Shown here piece by piece: positions 53,888 through 64,000 of a stretch of 64,000 nt of DNA. The stretch comes from Xiheicaenibacterium sp046351325 (GTDB lineage: Bacteria; Myxococcota_A; Polyangia; Polyangiales; Polyangiaceae). Within the stretch, counting starts at the first letter, position 1; the number at the start of each line of letters is the position of its first letter. The translations under genes and the position numbers were made by a program. The stretch covers positions 124,001 through 188,000 of the forward strand of contig JAXLYR010000015.1 in the NCBI GenBank assembly GCA_046351325.1. Reading direction: 5' to 3'. The notes beneath the pieces were generated by a model. It was not told the origin of the DNA. It made no database searches and was given only the letters and a program-made list of their open reading frames with translations.

Positions 53888-54845
53888 GGCGCGCGCAAAG
53901 ACGGCGAGCAGACCGCTGGATCGCAGCCGCAGCAGGCGCACCGGCGGAGGTCGAGTGGCAGCCGGGGCGCACCAACGTCCGCAAGGCCTACAAGATGTAC
54001 GTCGGCGGCGCGTTCATTCGCTCCTCGAATCGAGTCGGTATCTACAGGCGGCGGAGACGATGGCGGCCGGAGAGCAGGGGACGATGGAGAACGTGCCGCG
54101 CGGCTCTCGCAAGGACGCGCGCGACGCAGTCTTGCAGGCGCACGCAGCGTGGAGCGGCTGGTCGAAGCGCGCGGCCGCGAACCGCGGGCAGATCCTCTAC
54201 CGCCTCGCGGAGATGATCGACGCGCGTGCGTCCGAACTCGAGTCCTCGCTCGTGCGCGGCGGCGCGCACGTCGGCGACGCTCGCCGTGAGGTCGCTGCGA
54301 CGGTCGAGCGAGCGCTCTCGTACTCGGGCTGGTGCGACAAGTACCAGAGCCTCTTCTCGAGCTTGAATCCTGTCGGCGGTCCGCACTTCGACTTCACGAT
54401 CTCCGAGTCGATGGGCGTCGTCGCGGTCGCCGCGCCGAAGCGACCCGCGCTCCTCGGCCTCGTCGGCGCCGCGCTCCCCATCATCGCGTCGGGCAACACC
54501 TGCATCGTGCTCGCGAGCGAAGACGATCCGCGCACGCCTATCGTCTTCGCGGAGTGTCTCGCGACGAGCGACATGCCTGGTGGCGTCATCAACATCCTCA
54601 CCGGGCAAGTCAAAGAGATGCTCGTCCCGCTCGCGCGCCACATGGAGGTCGCAGCGCTCGACCTCCACGACCTGGACGCCGAGCTCTCGCGTGAGGTCTT
54701 CGACCTCGCCTCCGAGAGCGTGAAGCGCGTGCGTTCGCGTGCGCTCTCGCTCGACGCGTGGTTCGATCACGAGGCCGCGACCTCGCCTATTTGGATCGAG
54801 CGCTTCGTCGAGATGAAGACGATCTGGCATCCGTCGGGGGCGTGA
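53886..54845 (+). pseudogene. second, shorter aldehyde-dehydrogenase-family gene, frameshifted near its start
   Basis: After the start at 53886 the family match changes frame (NVRKAYKMYVGGAFIRS in one frame, then SRYLQAAE in another). From about 54095 a single frame runs without break to 54845: VPRGSRKDARDAVLQAHAAW, SESMGVVAVAAPKRPALLGL, GNTCIVLASEDDPRTPIVFA, MPGGVINILTGQVKEML. The protein then ends within about 90 residues, so no catalytic Cys segment is present. Such short partners are known next to full-length aldehyde dehydrogenases and may be non-catalytic. Its end overlaps the convergent HExxH gene by 59 bases. Confidence 0.65.
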
Positions 54846-55380
54846 GCAGCTCCTCGAGGGCCTCGTCGTACCAGCGCTCGACCGACCCTTTGAACGGCCA
54901 CATCCACAAGTACGCGGCGCTCGTGAACTGCGACACGATGCGGGTCCGGAGCGCCGCGGAGCGCAGCGCGTCCTCGCCGAAGAGCTCGAGCGTCGCGCGC
55001 AGCGTCTCTCGATAGGCCTCCCACTCGAGGCGCGCGCGCCCGTACGCGAGGCCGACAGGGAAGGGGAGGAGCAAGTACACGAGCGCCATCCCGAGGAACG
55101 TGAGCCGTCGACGTTGCAGCAAGTGGACGCGCTCGTGGCGGAGCGTGACGATCACCGAGCGCGGGTCGGCATCATCGAAGCCGTCGGGGAGATACAAGCG
55201 ATCTCCTATGACGGTGTAATAGCGACTCATGAACTCGCGCTGCTGACCGAAGGTCGCGATCTTCAGCGCGAGATCGATCGCGCGAGAGAGCGGGCTCTCG
55301 CGCTTCGGGATGAGCTTGAAGTTCGGGAACTCGACCTTGAGGGCCGCGATGAAGTCCTCGAGCTCGCGCTTCGGGCTCAC
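54787..55380 (-). CDS. putative HExxH metalloprotein of unknown family, 197 aa
   Basis: The protein has RHERVHLLQ (HExxH at about 82-86) followed 28 residues later by RLEWEAYRET, whose Glu could be the third ligand of a gluzincin-like zinc site. A hydrophobic stretch lies between them (FLGMALVYLLLPFPVGLAY), so the site may sit at or in the membrane. The N-terminus is amphipathic, and the tail is Ser/Arg-rich. Its start overlaps the stop of fmt (ATGA). Peptidase activity is inference; a metal-binding non-enzyme is possible. Link to fmt may reflect co-transcription only. Confidence 0.65.
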   Translation of the reverse strand: MSPKRELEDFIAALKVEFPNFKLIPKRESPLSRAIDLALKIATFGQQREFMSRYYTVIGDRLYLPDGFDDADPRSVIVTLRHERVHLLQRRRLTFLGMALVYLLLPFPVGLAYGRARLEWEAYRETLRATLELFGEDALRSAALRTRIVSQFTSAAYLWMWPFKGSVERWYDEALEELLTPPTDARSSSSRRSARSK

Positions 55381-56333
55381 GTGCGACCGGAGAGAACCAT
55401 GCCCTCTTGGAGCGTGCGTCCACCGACGAGCTCGGCCGCATCGAGAGGCTTACGACCCTCGAGCTGGCCACGCAGGATCGCGACACGACCGCTGCCGCAG
55501 GCGACCTCGATGCGCCCGCGCGCCGCGATCACGACTGTGCCTGGCGCTTCGCTCGCGCTTGCGCCGCTCGACTCGACACGCTCGGTCCGAAGCACCTTGA
55601 AGGTCTTGCGTGCAGCGCCCGCACCGATGAACGCGAACGCACCCGGCCACGGCGACATGCCGCGCACGTGATCGTGCACGCGCTCGGCCGACAGCCCGAA
55701 CGGAACGAGCCCATCGTCCTTGGTGAGGATGCGCGCGTGCGTCGCGCGCGCCGCGTCCTGCGCTGTTGCGACGAGCTCGCCGTTCACTGCGCGGGGCAGG
55801 TCCTCCCGGACCACGAGAGCCGCGTAGGAAGCGAGGCGCTCCGCGACCACTTCGGCCGTGTCGTCGGGGCCGATCGCGACCTCGCGCATCGCGTACACGG
55901 GGCCCGTGTCGAGGCCCTCATCCATCTGCATCAGCGCGACGCCGGTCTTCGTCTCACCGTCGACGATGGCCCAGTTGATCGGTGCTGCTCCGCGATACTT
56001 CGGTAGGAGCGACGCGTGCAGGTTCATCATTCCGCGCCGAGGAGCGTCGAGCACCGCCGGCGGCAGGATGCGTCCGTACGCCATCACGACCCCGACGTCG
56101 GCCGCCCAATCTCGAACCATCGCGGCAAACTCCGGGGTCTTTATTTTTGTGGGTTGATGCACCGCGATCCCGAGCTCGGTCGCTTTGACCTTGATCGCCG
56201 GCGATCGCTCCACGAGGCCGCGACCTGCGGGGCGATCAGGTTGACAAACCACCGCGACGACCTCGGTCGTTTCTGCGAGCGCCACCAGCGCGGGCACCGC
56301 GATCTCGGGTGTCCCGAAGAAGATCGTCCTCAA
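55377..56333 (-). CDS. fmt: methionyl-tRNA formyltransferase
   Basis: Fmt formylates initiator Met-tRNA using 10-formyl-tetrahydrofolate, so that translation starts with formyl-methionine. The 318-residue protein is of normal length. Motifs are MRTIFFGTPEIAVPALVAL, the signature MNLHASLLPKYRGAAPINWA with catalytic Asn and His, VALMQMDEGLDTGPVYA with the catalytic Asp, and a C-terminal tRNA-binding domain (GLSAERVHDHVRGMSPWPGA). It overlaps its neighbours on both sides by four bases. The usual partner def (peptide deformylase) is not adjacent. Confidence 0.97.
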   Translation of the reverse strand: MRTIFFGTPEIAVPALVALAETTEVVAVVCQPDRPAGRGLVERSPAIKVKATELGIAVHQPTKIKTPEFAAMVRDWAADVGVVMAYGRILPPAVLDAPRRGMMNLHASLLPKYRGAAPINWAIVDGETKTGVALMQMDEGLDTGPVYAMREVAIGPDDTAEVVAERLASYAALVVREDLPRAVNGELVATAQDAARATHARILTKDDGLVPFGLSAERVHDHVRGMSPWPGAFAFIGAGAARKTFKVLRTERVESSGASASEAPGTVVIAARGRIEVACGSGRVAILRGQLEGRKPLDAAELVGGRTLQEGMVLSGRT

Positions 56334-57130
56334 TCCGCAGCTCCTCGAGGCTGGCCCTTCTCATCGAGCGCGCCGGGATCGGCGCAGCAACGAAAGCCCG
56401 TCTCGTAGAAGACGAAGCTCGTCTCGTGTGCGTCGTTCGTCCCGCGACAGCCCGTCCAAGGCTTGGCCCAGAAGCCACCCATCAACGCACCCGCGTACTT
56501 TCGAGTCTTGCGCGAGGTCACCCACTCTTCGACGTTGCCCATCATGTCGTAGACCCCGAACGACGAGACGCAGCCGCCGTATTGTCCACTCGGCGAGCCC
56601 TGCCAAAGCCGATCCGACTCGGCCTGCGCGGCCTCGTCGATCGCTTTGAACTTGTCCCAGTCGACCTCCATCCACTTCTTGTCGCTGTTGCAGGTCTTCT
56701 TGTTCACCGCCCAGCCGTACGCGAGGGGTCGGAGCTCGGGGCCTTCACACGCGGTCTCCCACTCCTGCTCGGTGCACATGCGCTTGTGCCGTTCCGAGCA
56801 CCACTTCTTCGCCGCTTTGTAGGACTTCATCACGAAGGGGCGCGACCCCTTCTTGTTGGGGGCCTCGTATTGATCCATGCAGACTCGGATCTGGCTCTGC
56901 GTGCCCTCCATCGCGCTGATGCCTTGGAAGTACTGGAAGCAGTGCGTGTCCTTCGAGTCCTTCTTCGGGTCGATGCAGTAGTGCTGCATCTCGTCGAAGT
57001 GCGTCGCCACGACCAGCCGCATGTCGTTCGGGCAATCACTCGACGGACCTGGGTCGAGCGACGCGTTGGGATCGGGCGCGTCGTTCAGCGCGAGAGAGAG
57101 TGCGAACAGACCAATGAGCGGGTCGGGCAT
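56330..57130 (-). CDS. SUMF1/formylglycine-generating-enzyme-family protein
   Basis: The 266-residue protein has a short hydrophobic start and the FGE/SUMF1 fold: IRVCMDQYEAPNKKG, ERHKRMCTEQEWETACEG, VYDMMGNVEEWV and the end GFRCC. The fold is used by formylglycine-generating enzymes and by many Ser/Thr-kinase-linked proteins in Myxococcota. Eleven or more Cys residues are unusual and may form disulphides, which fits a secreted or periplasmic place. Whether it oxidises Cys in sulfatases is not visible. It lies between a Ser/Thr kinase gene and fmt. Confidence 0.85.
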   Translation of the reverse strand: MPDPLIGLFALSLALNDAPDPNASLDPGPSSDCPNDMRLVVATHFDEMQHYCIDPKKDSKDTHCFQYFQGISAMEGTQSQIRVCMDQYEAPNKKGSRPFVMKSYKAAKKWCSERHKRMCTEQEWETACEGPELRPLAYGWAVNKKTCNSDKKWMEVDWDKFKAIDEAAQAESDRLWQGSPSGQYGGCVSSFGVYDMMGNVEEWVTSRKTRKYAGALMGGFWAKPWTGCRGTNDAHETSFVFYETGFRCCADPGALDEKGQPRGAAD

Positions 57131-57136
57131 GAGGCC

Positions 57137-58816
57137 TCAGGAGTGCCGCATCACCATCAAGTAGTACGCGGCTGCTGCCCCGACGAGGACGAGCAGGAGC
57201 AGCGGTCCGATGAACACGAGCGCGGACCGACGCGCGGTCGTCGGCGCGACTGGAGCTGGCGATATGGGGCCGGGCGCGATCGGCGGTGCGTTGGACGCAC
57301 GCTGGTCCACGAAGGTCGGGGGCGCTCCGGCGCTCGACTCTCTCACGTCGATGCTCGGTTGGAACACCATCGAAGGGAGCTGCTGCGCAGGGCCAGGCGA
57401 GAAGGGCCCGCGAGCGACGGATTGAGGGCCGTTCGCGCCCGCTGACTCCACGGATTGCAGCGGCGATCGCGTGTTCGGAGGCAACGCGAGGCTCGACGTG
57501 AGCGCCGCGTGCTGCTCGGACGTGAGCGCGATCGTCGAACCGAATCCGCGATCGGCGCCCCCCGAAGGTGTCATCGCAACGGGCGCTGCACCGGCCGCAG
57601 GCGCCATCGGAAACGGCGCGCGATTCTCGATGAAGCGCGTCTTCGCCTCTTCGTCGTCGGGCTCAGCGCTCTGCGCAGGCATGGGCGTCGAGGTCGATCG
57701 AAGCAGCGCCTGGACCGCCGACGTTGGCGCTGCGGTCGCTGCATTCGGCGGTGGTTTGGCGATCGACTGCGGCGCTGCGGTGCGGCTCTTGTCGATCTTC
57801 GCCTCGAGATCCATGAAGGTGACGCCGCCGCGTGAGAGCTTTCCGTGGAGCGCTTCGGCAAACCACTCTTGCTGCTGCTGGGTGTTGCGACGCACGAACG
57901 CTGCGAGCGACGCCTGATCGTCCCTGTCGAAGCCGCGCTCAGCACGCCAAGCATCGAGGATCTCGCGCACCTCGCGCGCGGATGCGTGGCGGCGGTCCGG
58001 GTTCTTCTGCAAGCACCGATCGACGAGCGACGCGAAAATCGGGCTCACGCGTCGAGAGTCCTCGACCTTCGGGGCTGGCTGCGTCGACACCGCGATGAGC
58101 GTCTCGAGATCGTTCGCGCCCGTCCAAGGTCGCTTGCCCGTGAGCATCTCGAACATCACGACGCCGAGCGCGAAGACATCCGCACGCCCGTCGATGCCAC
58201 CGCCGCGAGCTTGCTCCGGCGCCATGTACGCGGGCTTGCCCTTCATCATGCCGATGCGGGTGCTCGTCAGCCGCTCCTCCGCCTTCGCGATCCCGAAGTC
58301 GGCGATCTTCACCAGCCCGTCGAAGCTCACGAGGACGTTGCCGGGAGTGAGATCGCGATGCACGAGCCCGAGCACTGCGCCGTTCTCCCCGCGCAGCTCA
58401 TGGGCCGCTTGCAAACCGGCACACACCTGACTCGCGATGTTCGCGACCGTGCGCTCGGCGAAGGGCTCTTCACGATCGCGCGACTCCTTCATCAGCCGCG
58501 ACAGGCTCACGCCCTGCACGAGCTCGACTGCGAGGAACATCCCGATCTCGTCGCGACCCCAGGCCTCGACGCGCACCACGTGGGGGCTGTTGATCGTGGC
58601 GGTGATCCACGTCTCGTCGAGGAACATGTTCACGAACTCCGGATCGAGCTCGATGCCGGGGTTCAGTCGCTTCACCGCGACTTCGCGTCCTGCGAGCCGC
58701 CCGTCTGCGATGCGGCAAAGCTGGACCATGCCCATGCCTCCCCGAGCAATGTCGGCGAGCGGAACCAGCGTCAGTTCTTCCGCCGGCGGTAGGGCGGAGT
58801 GGAGCATCGAGTGCAT
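57137..58816 (-). CDS. Ser/Thr protein kinase with C-terminal membrane helix
   Basis: The 559-residue protein has a kinase domain at about 15-300: Gly loop IARGGMGMVQ, VAVKRLN with the ATP-site Lys, catalytic loop HRDLTPGN and DFG in KIADFGIAK. The usual Lys of HRDLKPxN is Thr, as in a large subgroup of myxobacterial kinases. A Pro/Ala/Ser-rich linker (about 345-525) follows, with one membrane helix near the end (ALVFIGPLLLLVLVGAAAAYYL), leaving only a few residues outside. It is the first gene of the operon with the SUMF1-like protein, fmt and the HExxH protein, 6 bases from the next start. Confidence 0.92.
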   Translation of the reverse strand: MHSMLHSALPPAEELTLVPLADIARGGMGMVQLCRIADGRLAGREVAVKRLNPGIELDPEFVNMFLDETWITATINSPHVVRVEAWGRDEIGMFLAVELVQGVSLSRLMKESRDREEPFAERTVANIASQVCAGLQAAHELRGENGAVLGLVHRDLTPGNVLVSFDGLVKIADFGIAKAEERLTSTRIGMMKGKPAYMAPEQARGGGIDGRADVFALGVVMFEMLTGKRPWTGANDLETLIAVSTQPAPKVEDSRRVSPIFASLVDRCLQKNPDRRHASAREVREILDAWRAERGFDRDDQASLAAFVRRNTQQQQEWFAEALHGKLSRGGVTFMDLEAKIDKSRTAAPQSIAKPPPNAATAAPTSAVQALLRSTSTPMPAQSAEPDDEEAKTRFIENRAPFPMAPAAGAAPVAMTPSGGADRGFGSTIALTSEQHAALTSSLALPPNTRSPLQSVESAGANGPQSVARGPFSPGPAQQLPSMVFQPSIDVRESSAGAPPTFVDQRASNAPPIAPGPISPAPVAPTTARRSALVFIGPLLLLVLVGAAAAYYLMVMRHS

Positions 58817-58934
58817 CCTACACCGGCGCCCTCAAGCGTGGGTTTCCTCTTCGAAGAGGACGCGCGCGCAAGGCTGCGATCGCTGAGAGCGCAAACGCGC
58901 CCAAGCAAAGATCGGCCCAGACGCAACAAAGCAT

Positions 58935-58962
58935 TTGACGAACTGGCGTGCAGTCTTAACGT
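58935..58962 (+). promoter_or_regulatory. candidate promoter of lon
   Basis: TTGACG (58935-58940), 16 bases, then TAACGT (58957-58962), 31 bases before the lon ATG. The -35 is close to TTGACA; the -10 is moderate. No heat-shock operator is seen. Confidence 0.5.
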
Positions 58963-58992
58963 GCCCTCGATCTCCACCGCATCGAGGAAACC

Positions 58993-61431
<2,439 letters not shown>

Positions 61432-61453
61432 ATCGCACGGCATTTGCCAACCG

Positions 61454-61481
61454 GATGGGGAGCTCGAATGGGCTCCCCATC
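61454..61481 (+). terminator. hairpin terminator after lon
   Basis: GATGGGGAGC and GCTCCCCATC pair perfectly (10 bp) around an 8-base loop, followed by TGCTTTGC. The stem is strong but the T run is short. Confidence 0.65.
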
Positions 61482-61614
61482 TGCTTTGCATCACCGACTT
61501 CGCAGCTTGCTTGAACAGACTTGGTGCCGTCGTTACCCTCCCTACTCGGGCTGCCCCCGATGACGGAGCGCCGCAGCGGCGCGACAACGGCGAAGCCCTC
61601 CCAAGCGACAATCG

Positions 61615-62892
61615 ATGAAGCCGTGTGGTAGCTGCGGTTGGATGCTTCAAGACGGGGATTCCGCATGCAACATGTGCGGCAATCCAGTCGCGGGTGCTGC
61701 TCCCGCACCCGTAGGTGGCGGGGGCGTGCCGCCGCCTCCCCCTGCGATGCCCGGTGGTGGTGGTGGTGGCTACCCCCCACCGCCCCCAGCGGCGTCGGGA
61801 GCGGGCGCCTATGCCGCGCCACCTCCCGCTGGCGGTGCAGCGTTTTCGGGTGGCGGTGCTGGTGACATCGCGCTCTCACCGTGGGCTGCGTTGGCAGGCC
61901 CCCGCGCCGCGCCGCAAGCGCCTGCACCGCAGGCTCCGATGGCGCCGCAAATGGGAGCGCCGGGCGGGATGGGGCCGGGTGGAATGCCAGGCATGCCGCA
62001 GGGATTCGGCGGTGGAATGGCGCCGCCGATGGGCGTGGGGATGCCGCCAGGTATGCAGCCCGGGATGCAGCCGCCGGGGATGCAGCCGCCTGGAATACCC
62101 GGGATGCAGCCTCCTGGAATGCAGCCCGGGATGCAGCCGCCCGGAATGCAGCCGCCGATGGGTGTGGGGGGGTTGGGCGGTGTCGCGCCTCCGCCTCCGC
62201 CCCCCGCATTCGGCGCCCCGCCTGGGATGGTGAACACTGCGATGCCGGGCATGCCCGGCGCGCCTCCTGGCTACCCAGCTCCTCCTGCGTTCGCTCCGCC
62301 ACCGGGTGTTCCGCCGGTCGTGCAGACACCTGGGCAGGTCGGGCCCCCTCCCGTTCGCGGCGTGGGACCCGTCGCGCCTCCCCCGATGGTCGGACTTGTG
62401 AGTGGTGCTGGCGTCGCGCCCCCACCGCCCATGGTCAGCGGCATGGGGAGCCTGGGGCAACCACCCCCAATGGCGGTTCCTGGCGTCGTTGCACCGCCGC
62501 CGCCAGCGGCTCTTCCGCCCACTCCTGGGATTCTCTCAGGGCCAGCGATTCAAGGCACGGGCGGCAACGGCATCCTCGTCGGCTTCTTGGTGACCTTCCA
62601 AAACGAGCCGAACGGGATCTTCTGGCCGATTCGCAGCGGGCGCACCCAGCTCGGTCGAGCGGGCTCGGACAAGGTGGATATCGGTGTGAACGACGCATCT
62701 TCGTCGTCACGACATGCGACCGTCACCGCGGATCCTTCGACCGGCCAAGCCTTCGTGCAGGACGACGGTTCGCGCAATGGCACGTTCTTGAATGAGACGA
62801 AGCTCCCCGCAGGGGAGCCACGCCAACTTCACGACAACGATCGGCTCCGACTGGGGAGCACGACACTCGTGGTGAAGCTTCTCGTTTCATGA
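61615..62892 (+). CDS. FHA-domain protein with zinc-ribbon start and long Gly/Pro/Met-rich linker
   Basis: The 425-residue protein starts with CGSCGWMLQDGDSACNMCG, a zinc ribbon of two CxxC pairs (residues 4-22). Residues 25-310 are low complexity: Pro, Gly, Ala, with many GMQPPGMQPG units. Residues 320-425 form an FHA domain (SGRTQLGRAGSDKVDI, SSSSRHATV, QDDGSRNGTFLNE), which binds phosphothreonine. It is a likely reader of the Ser/Thr kinases common here, two of which lie in this window. No membrane segment is seen. Zinc-ribbon/FHA proteins with such linkers occur in other Myxococcota. The linker may drive phase separation or simply act as a tether. Confidence 0.85.
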   Translation: MKPCGSCGWMLQDGDSACNMCGNPVAGAAPAPVGGGGVPPPPPAMPGGGGGGYPPPPPAASGAGAYAAPPPAGGAAFSGGGAGDIALSPWAALAGPRAAPQAPAPQAPMAPQMGAPGGMGPGGMPGMPQGFGGGMAPPMGVGMPPGMQPGMQPPGMQPPGIPGMQPPGMQPGMQPPGMQPPMGVGGLGGVAPPPPPPAFGAPPGMVNTAMPGMPGAPPGYPAPPAFAPPPGVPPVVQTPGQVGPPPVRGVGPVAPPPMVGLVSGAGVAPPPPMVSGMGSLGQPPPMAVPGVVAPPPPAALPPTPGILSGPAIQGTGGNGILVGFLVTFQNEPNGIFWPIRSGRTQLGRAGSDKVDIGVNDASSSSRHATVTADPSTGQAFVQDDGSRNGTFLNETKLPAGEPRQLHDNDRLRLGSTTLVVKLLVS

Positions 62893-62961
62893 CTCGCTGC
62901 TGCTAACGCCGTGAAGCGCTCGCACAGCGCGAGCGCGATCGAACGGCGCACTCCACTCAGC

Positions 62962-63858
62962 TCACGGGCCCTGGCACTTCTTGATGCCCATATCGAGCGC
63001 GCACACGTTGCTCGCACAGTCGTCGTTGTTGACGCAGCTCTGACCGTCCAAACAGCGCGAAGCGCAGAAGCTCCCGCCGCAATCGATATCGGTCTCGGCG
63101 CCGTCCTTCTTGCCATTCTCGCAGACTGGCGGAGCGGCGGGGATAAAGCACTCCACGTAGTTGATTGGGATGGGAGCCGCGCCCTCCAAGTCGCCCTCGG
63201 TCGGCGGGTAGAAGACGTTGACGCGGACGACACCGATCTGCTCCGTCCCGCCAGCAGAGAAGTCGATCTCGGCGTGGGGCAGGATGTCTTCGACCTCGGT
63301 GCAGCGAGTGACTTGGAGCCTGTCGAATTTGAAGACGGCGCCGCTCGCACACGACACGTTCAAGATGTCGCTGTCCTTGCCGCCCTTCATGTCGAAGGTT
63401 CCACCGATCACGACCTCATCGGGGAGGGTGTTCGGGTCGACTCCGGGGTCGATCGGATCCCCGTTGATGGTCACGCTGAAGTCGTACTTCGCGCGGAACT
63501 CGATCACCCCGCACTCGGTCGCGTCGGGATTGATCATCTTGATCTTGATCGGCTCAGTCGTAGGCGGCGGCGCCTCCAGGCTGATCGGCGGATCGAAGAT
63601 GACCTGGCCACCACCGTCGAGGATGCAAAGATCAAGTGCCTCGCGGCTAACGAACGAACCAGGAACGGTGGTTCCAGCAGCCCCGCACCGAGCCCCGATG
63701 TCGATGAAGTAGTCGCGGTAGCAGTTGTCCGGGTCCTTCAACCAGTTGCAAAGGTCGTCGAACTGCGTCGGAGATTCGCAGCCATAAGCGAAGACGGTCA
63801 GCACTGGGAGCGCCGCGAAGGCGCCCAGCATTGACCGCAGAACGCGATGCTTGATCAT
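62962..63858 (-). CDS. Cys-rich lipoprotein with C-terminal DxDCGG module
   Basis: With the ATG at 63858 the protein has 298 residues, a signal and a lipobox (FAYGC). The middle is beta-rich. The last 55 residues carry a Cys-rich motif, CENGKKDGAETDIDCGG followed by CASRCLDGQSC and DCASNVC, a calcium- or disulphide-type repeat that is common in secreted proteins of Myxococcota. The N-terminal part contains LCNWLKDPDNCYRDYF and another Cys set. Function is unknown; surface attachment is plausible. The upstream 56 bases separate it from another minus-strand gene end. Confidence 0.75.
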   Translation of the reverse strand: MIKHRVLRSMLGAFAALPVLTVFAYGCESPTQFDDLCNWLKDPDNCYRDYFIDIGARCGAAGTTVPGSFVSREALDLCILDGGGQVIFDPPISLEAPPPTTEPIKIKMINPDATECGVIEFRAKYDFSVTINGDPIDPGVDPNTLPDEVVIGGTFDMKGGKDSDILNVSCASGAVFKFDRLQVTRCTEVEDILPHAEIDFSAGGTEQIGVVRVNVFYPPTEGDLEGAAPIPINYVECFIPAAPPVCENGKKDGAETDIDCGGSFCASRCLDGQSCVNNDDCASNVCALDMGIKKCQGP

Positions 63859-63914
63859 GCTTCGAGTATCCGCGACCGGTTGCTTCGGTGAAAGGTTTTC
63901 CACGGCGCGGGCTC

Positions 63915-64000
63915 CTAGAACTCGTTGTAGGCACCAGCGACGACGTAGGCGTCATCCGCGCCGGTAAAGGTGAACATTCCCCAACACACGAGCTTGTACT
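63915..64000 (-). CDS. C-terminal end of an unknown protein (continues beyond the window)
   Basis: On the minus strand the frame is open from the right edge to TAG at 63917-63915 and reads YKLVCWGMFTFTGADDAYVV then AGAYNEF before the stop. This is only 27 residues, but an uninterrupted frame with aromatic, beta-type residues and a gene-like gap to the next start supports a real gene end. It could be the last strand of a beta-rich surface or secreted protein in one transcript with the Cys-rich lipoprotein. Confidence 0.5.
   Translation of the reverse strand, partial: YKLVCWGMFTFTGADDAYVVAGAYNEF

Noticed and set aside
62041..62160. Repeats in the FHA gene as a CRISPR or tandem-repeat array
   Set aside because: They are coding GMQPPG repeats in frame with unequal spacing and no spacers.

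Overview
The window is GC-rich, densely coded chromosomal DNA from a myxobacterium-like member of Myxococcota, most likely Polyangia. The evidence is lipoproteins with Gly/Ser/Thr-rich linkers after the lipobox, Ser/Thr kinases with Pro/Ser-rich tails, a zinc-ribbon/FHA protein, hybrid two-component proteins, and strong third-position GC that leaves long false ORFs opposite real genes. I see no prophage, CRISPR array or intact insertion sequence.

Layout. 1-4.2 kb is accessory-looking: the end of a TPR protein, a minus-strand unit of lipoprotein, 466-aa unknown protein and two tightly packed unusual tRNA genes (Pro-CGG type, Lys-CTT type), then a divergent gene resembling a TssB/TssC contractile-sheath fusion, then a 103-bp MITE-like element. 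4.2-7.8 kb is an overlapping four-gene operon (ParA/MinD ATPase, two roadblock/LC7-like proteins, V4R protein). 7.9-14 kb carries tRNA-Cys, an M50 protease with CBS domains, an AAA NTPase, two hybrid histidine kinases, an acyltransferase and a Nudix hydrolase. 15-19.6 kb holds a ccsA-like/hemA/hemC operon and pssA. 19.7-29.9 kb is rich in envelope proteins: beta-propeller lipoproteins, a diiron protein, a MepA-like endopeptidase fused to repeats, and a membrane-tethered ECF-like sigma protein. 30-35.4 kb has REC-GGDEF, aat, a Ser/Thr kinase, a periplasmic repeat protein and an acyl-CoA-dehydrogenase-like protein.

35.4-37.8 kb is groES-groEL with a promoter, CIRCE operator and terminator. 38-41 kb contains unknown proteins and a response regulator with a histone-H1-like tail. 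41.2-50.4 kb is a MoxR/DUF58/VWA cluster of five co-directional genes. 51.2-54.8 kb is a block of gluconolactonase-like and two aldehyde-dehydrogenase-like genes broken by many frameshifts, so dense and local that sequence error is as likely as gene decay. 54.8-58.8 kb is a coupled operon (Ser/Thr kinase, SUMF1-like protein, fmt, HExxH protein). 59-64 kb has lon, an FHA protein, a Cys-rich lipoprotein and the end of another gene.

The most unusual part is the first 4 kb: a protein gene directly followed by two tandem tRNAs that share an altered T arm, next to a divergent sheath-like fusion gene. No function is proven for this set. Start sites were chosen from Shine-Dalgarno spacing, overlaps and domain boundaries; all family calls come from reading motifs, not from database searches.
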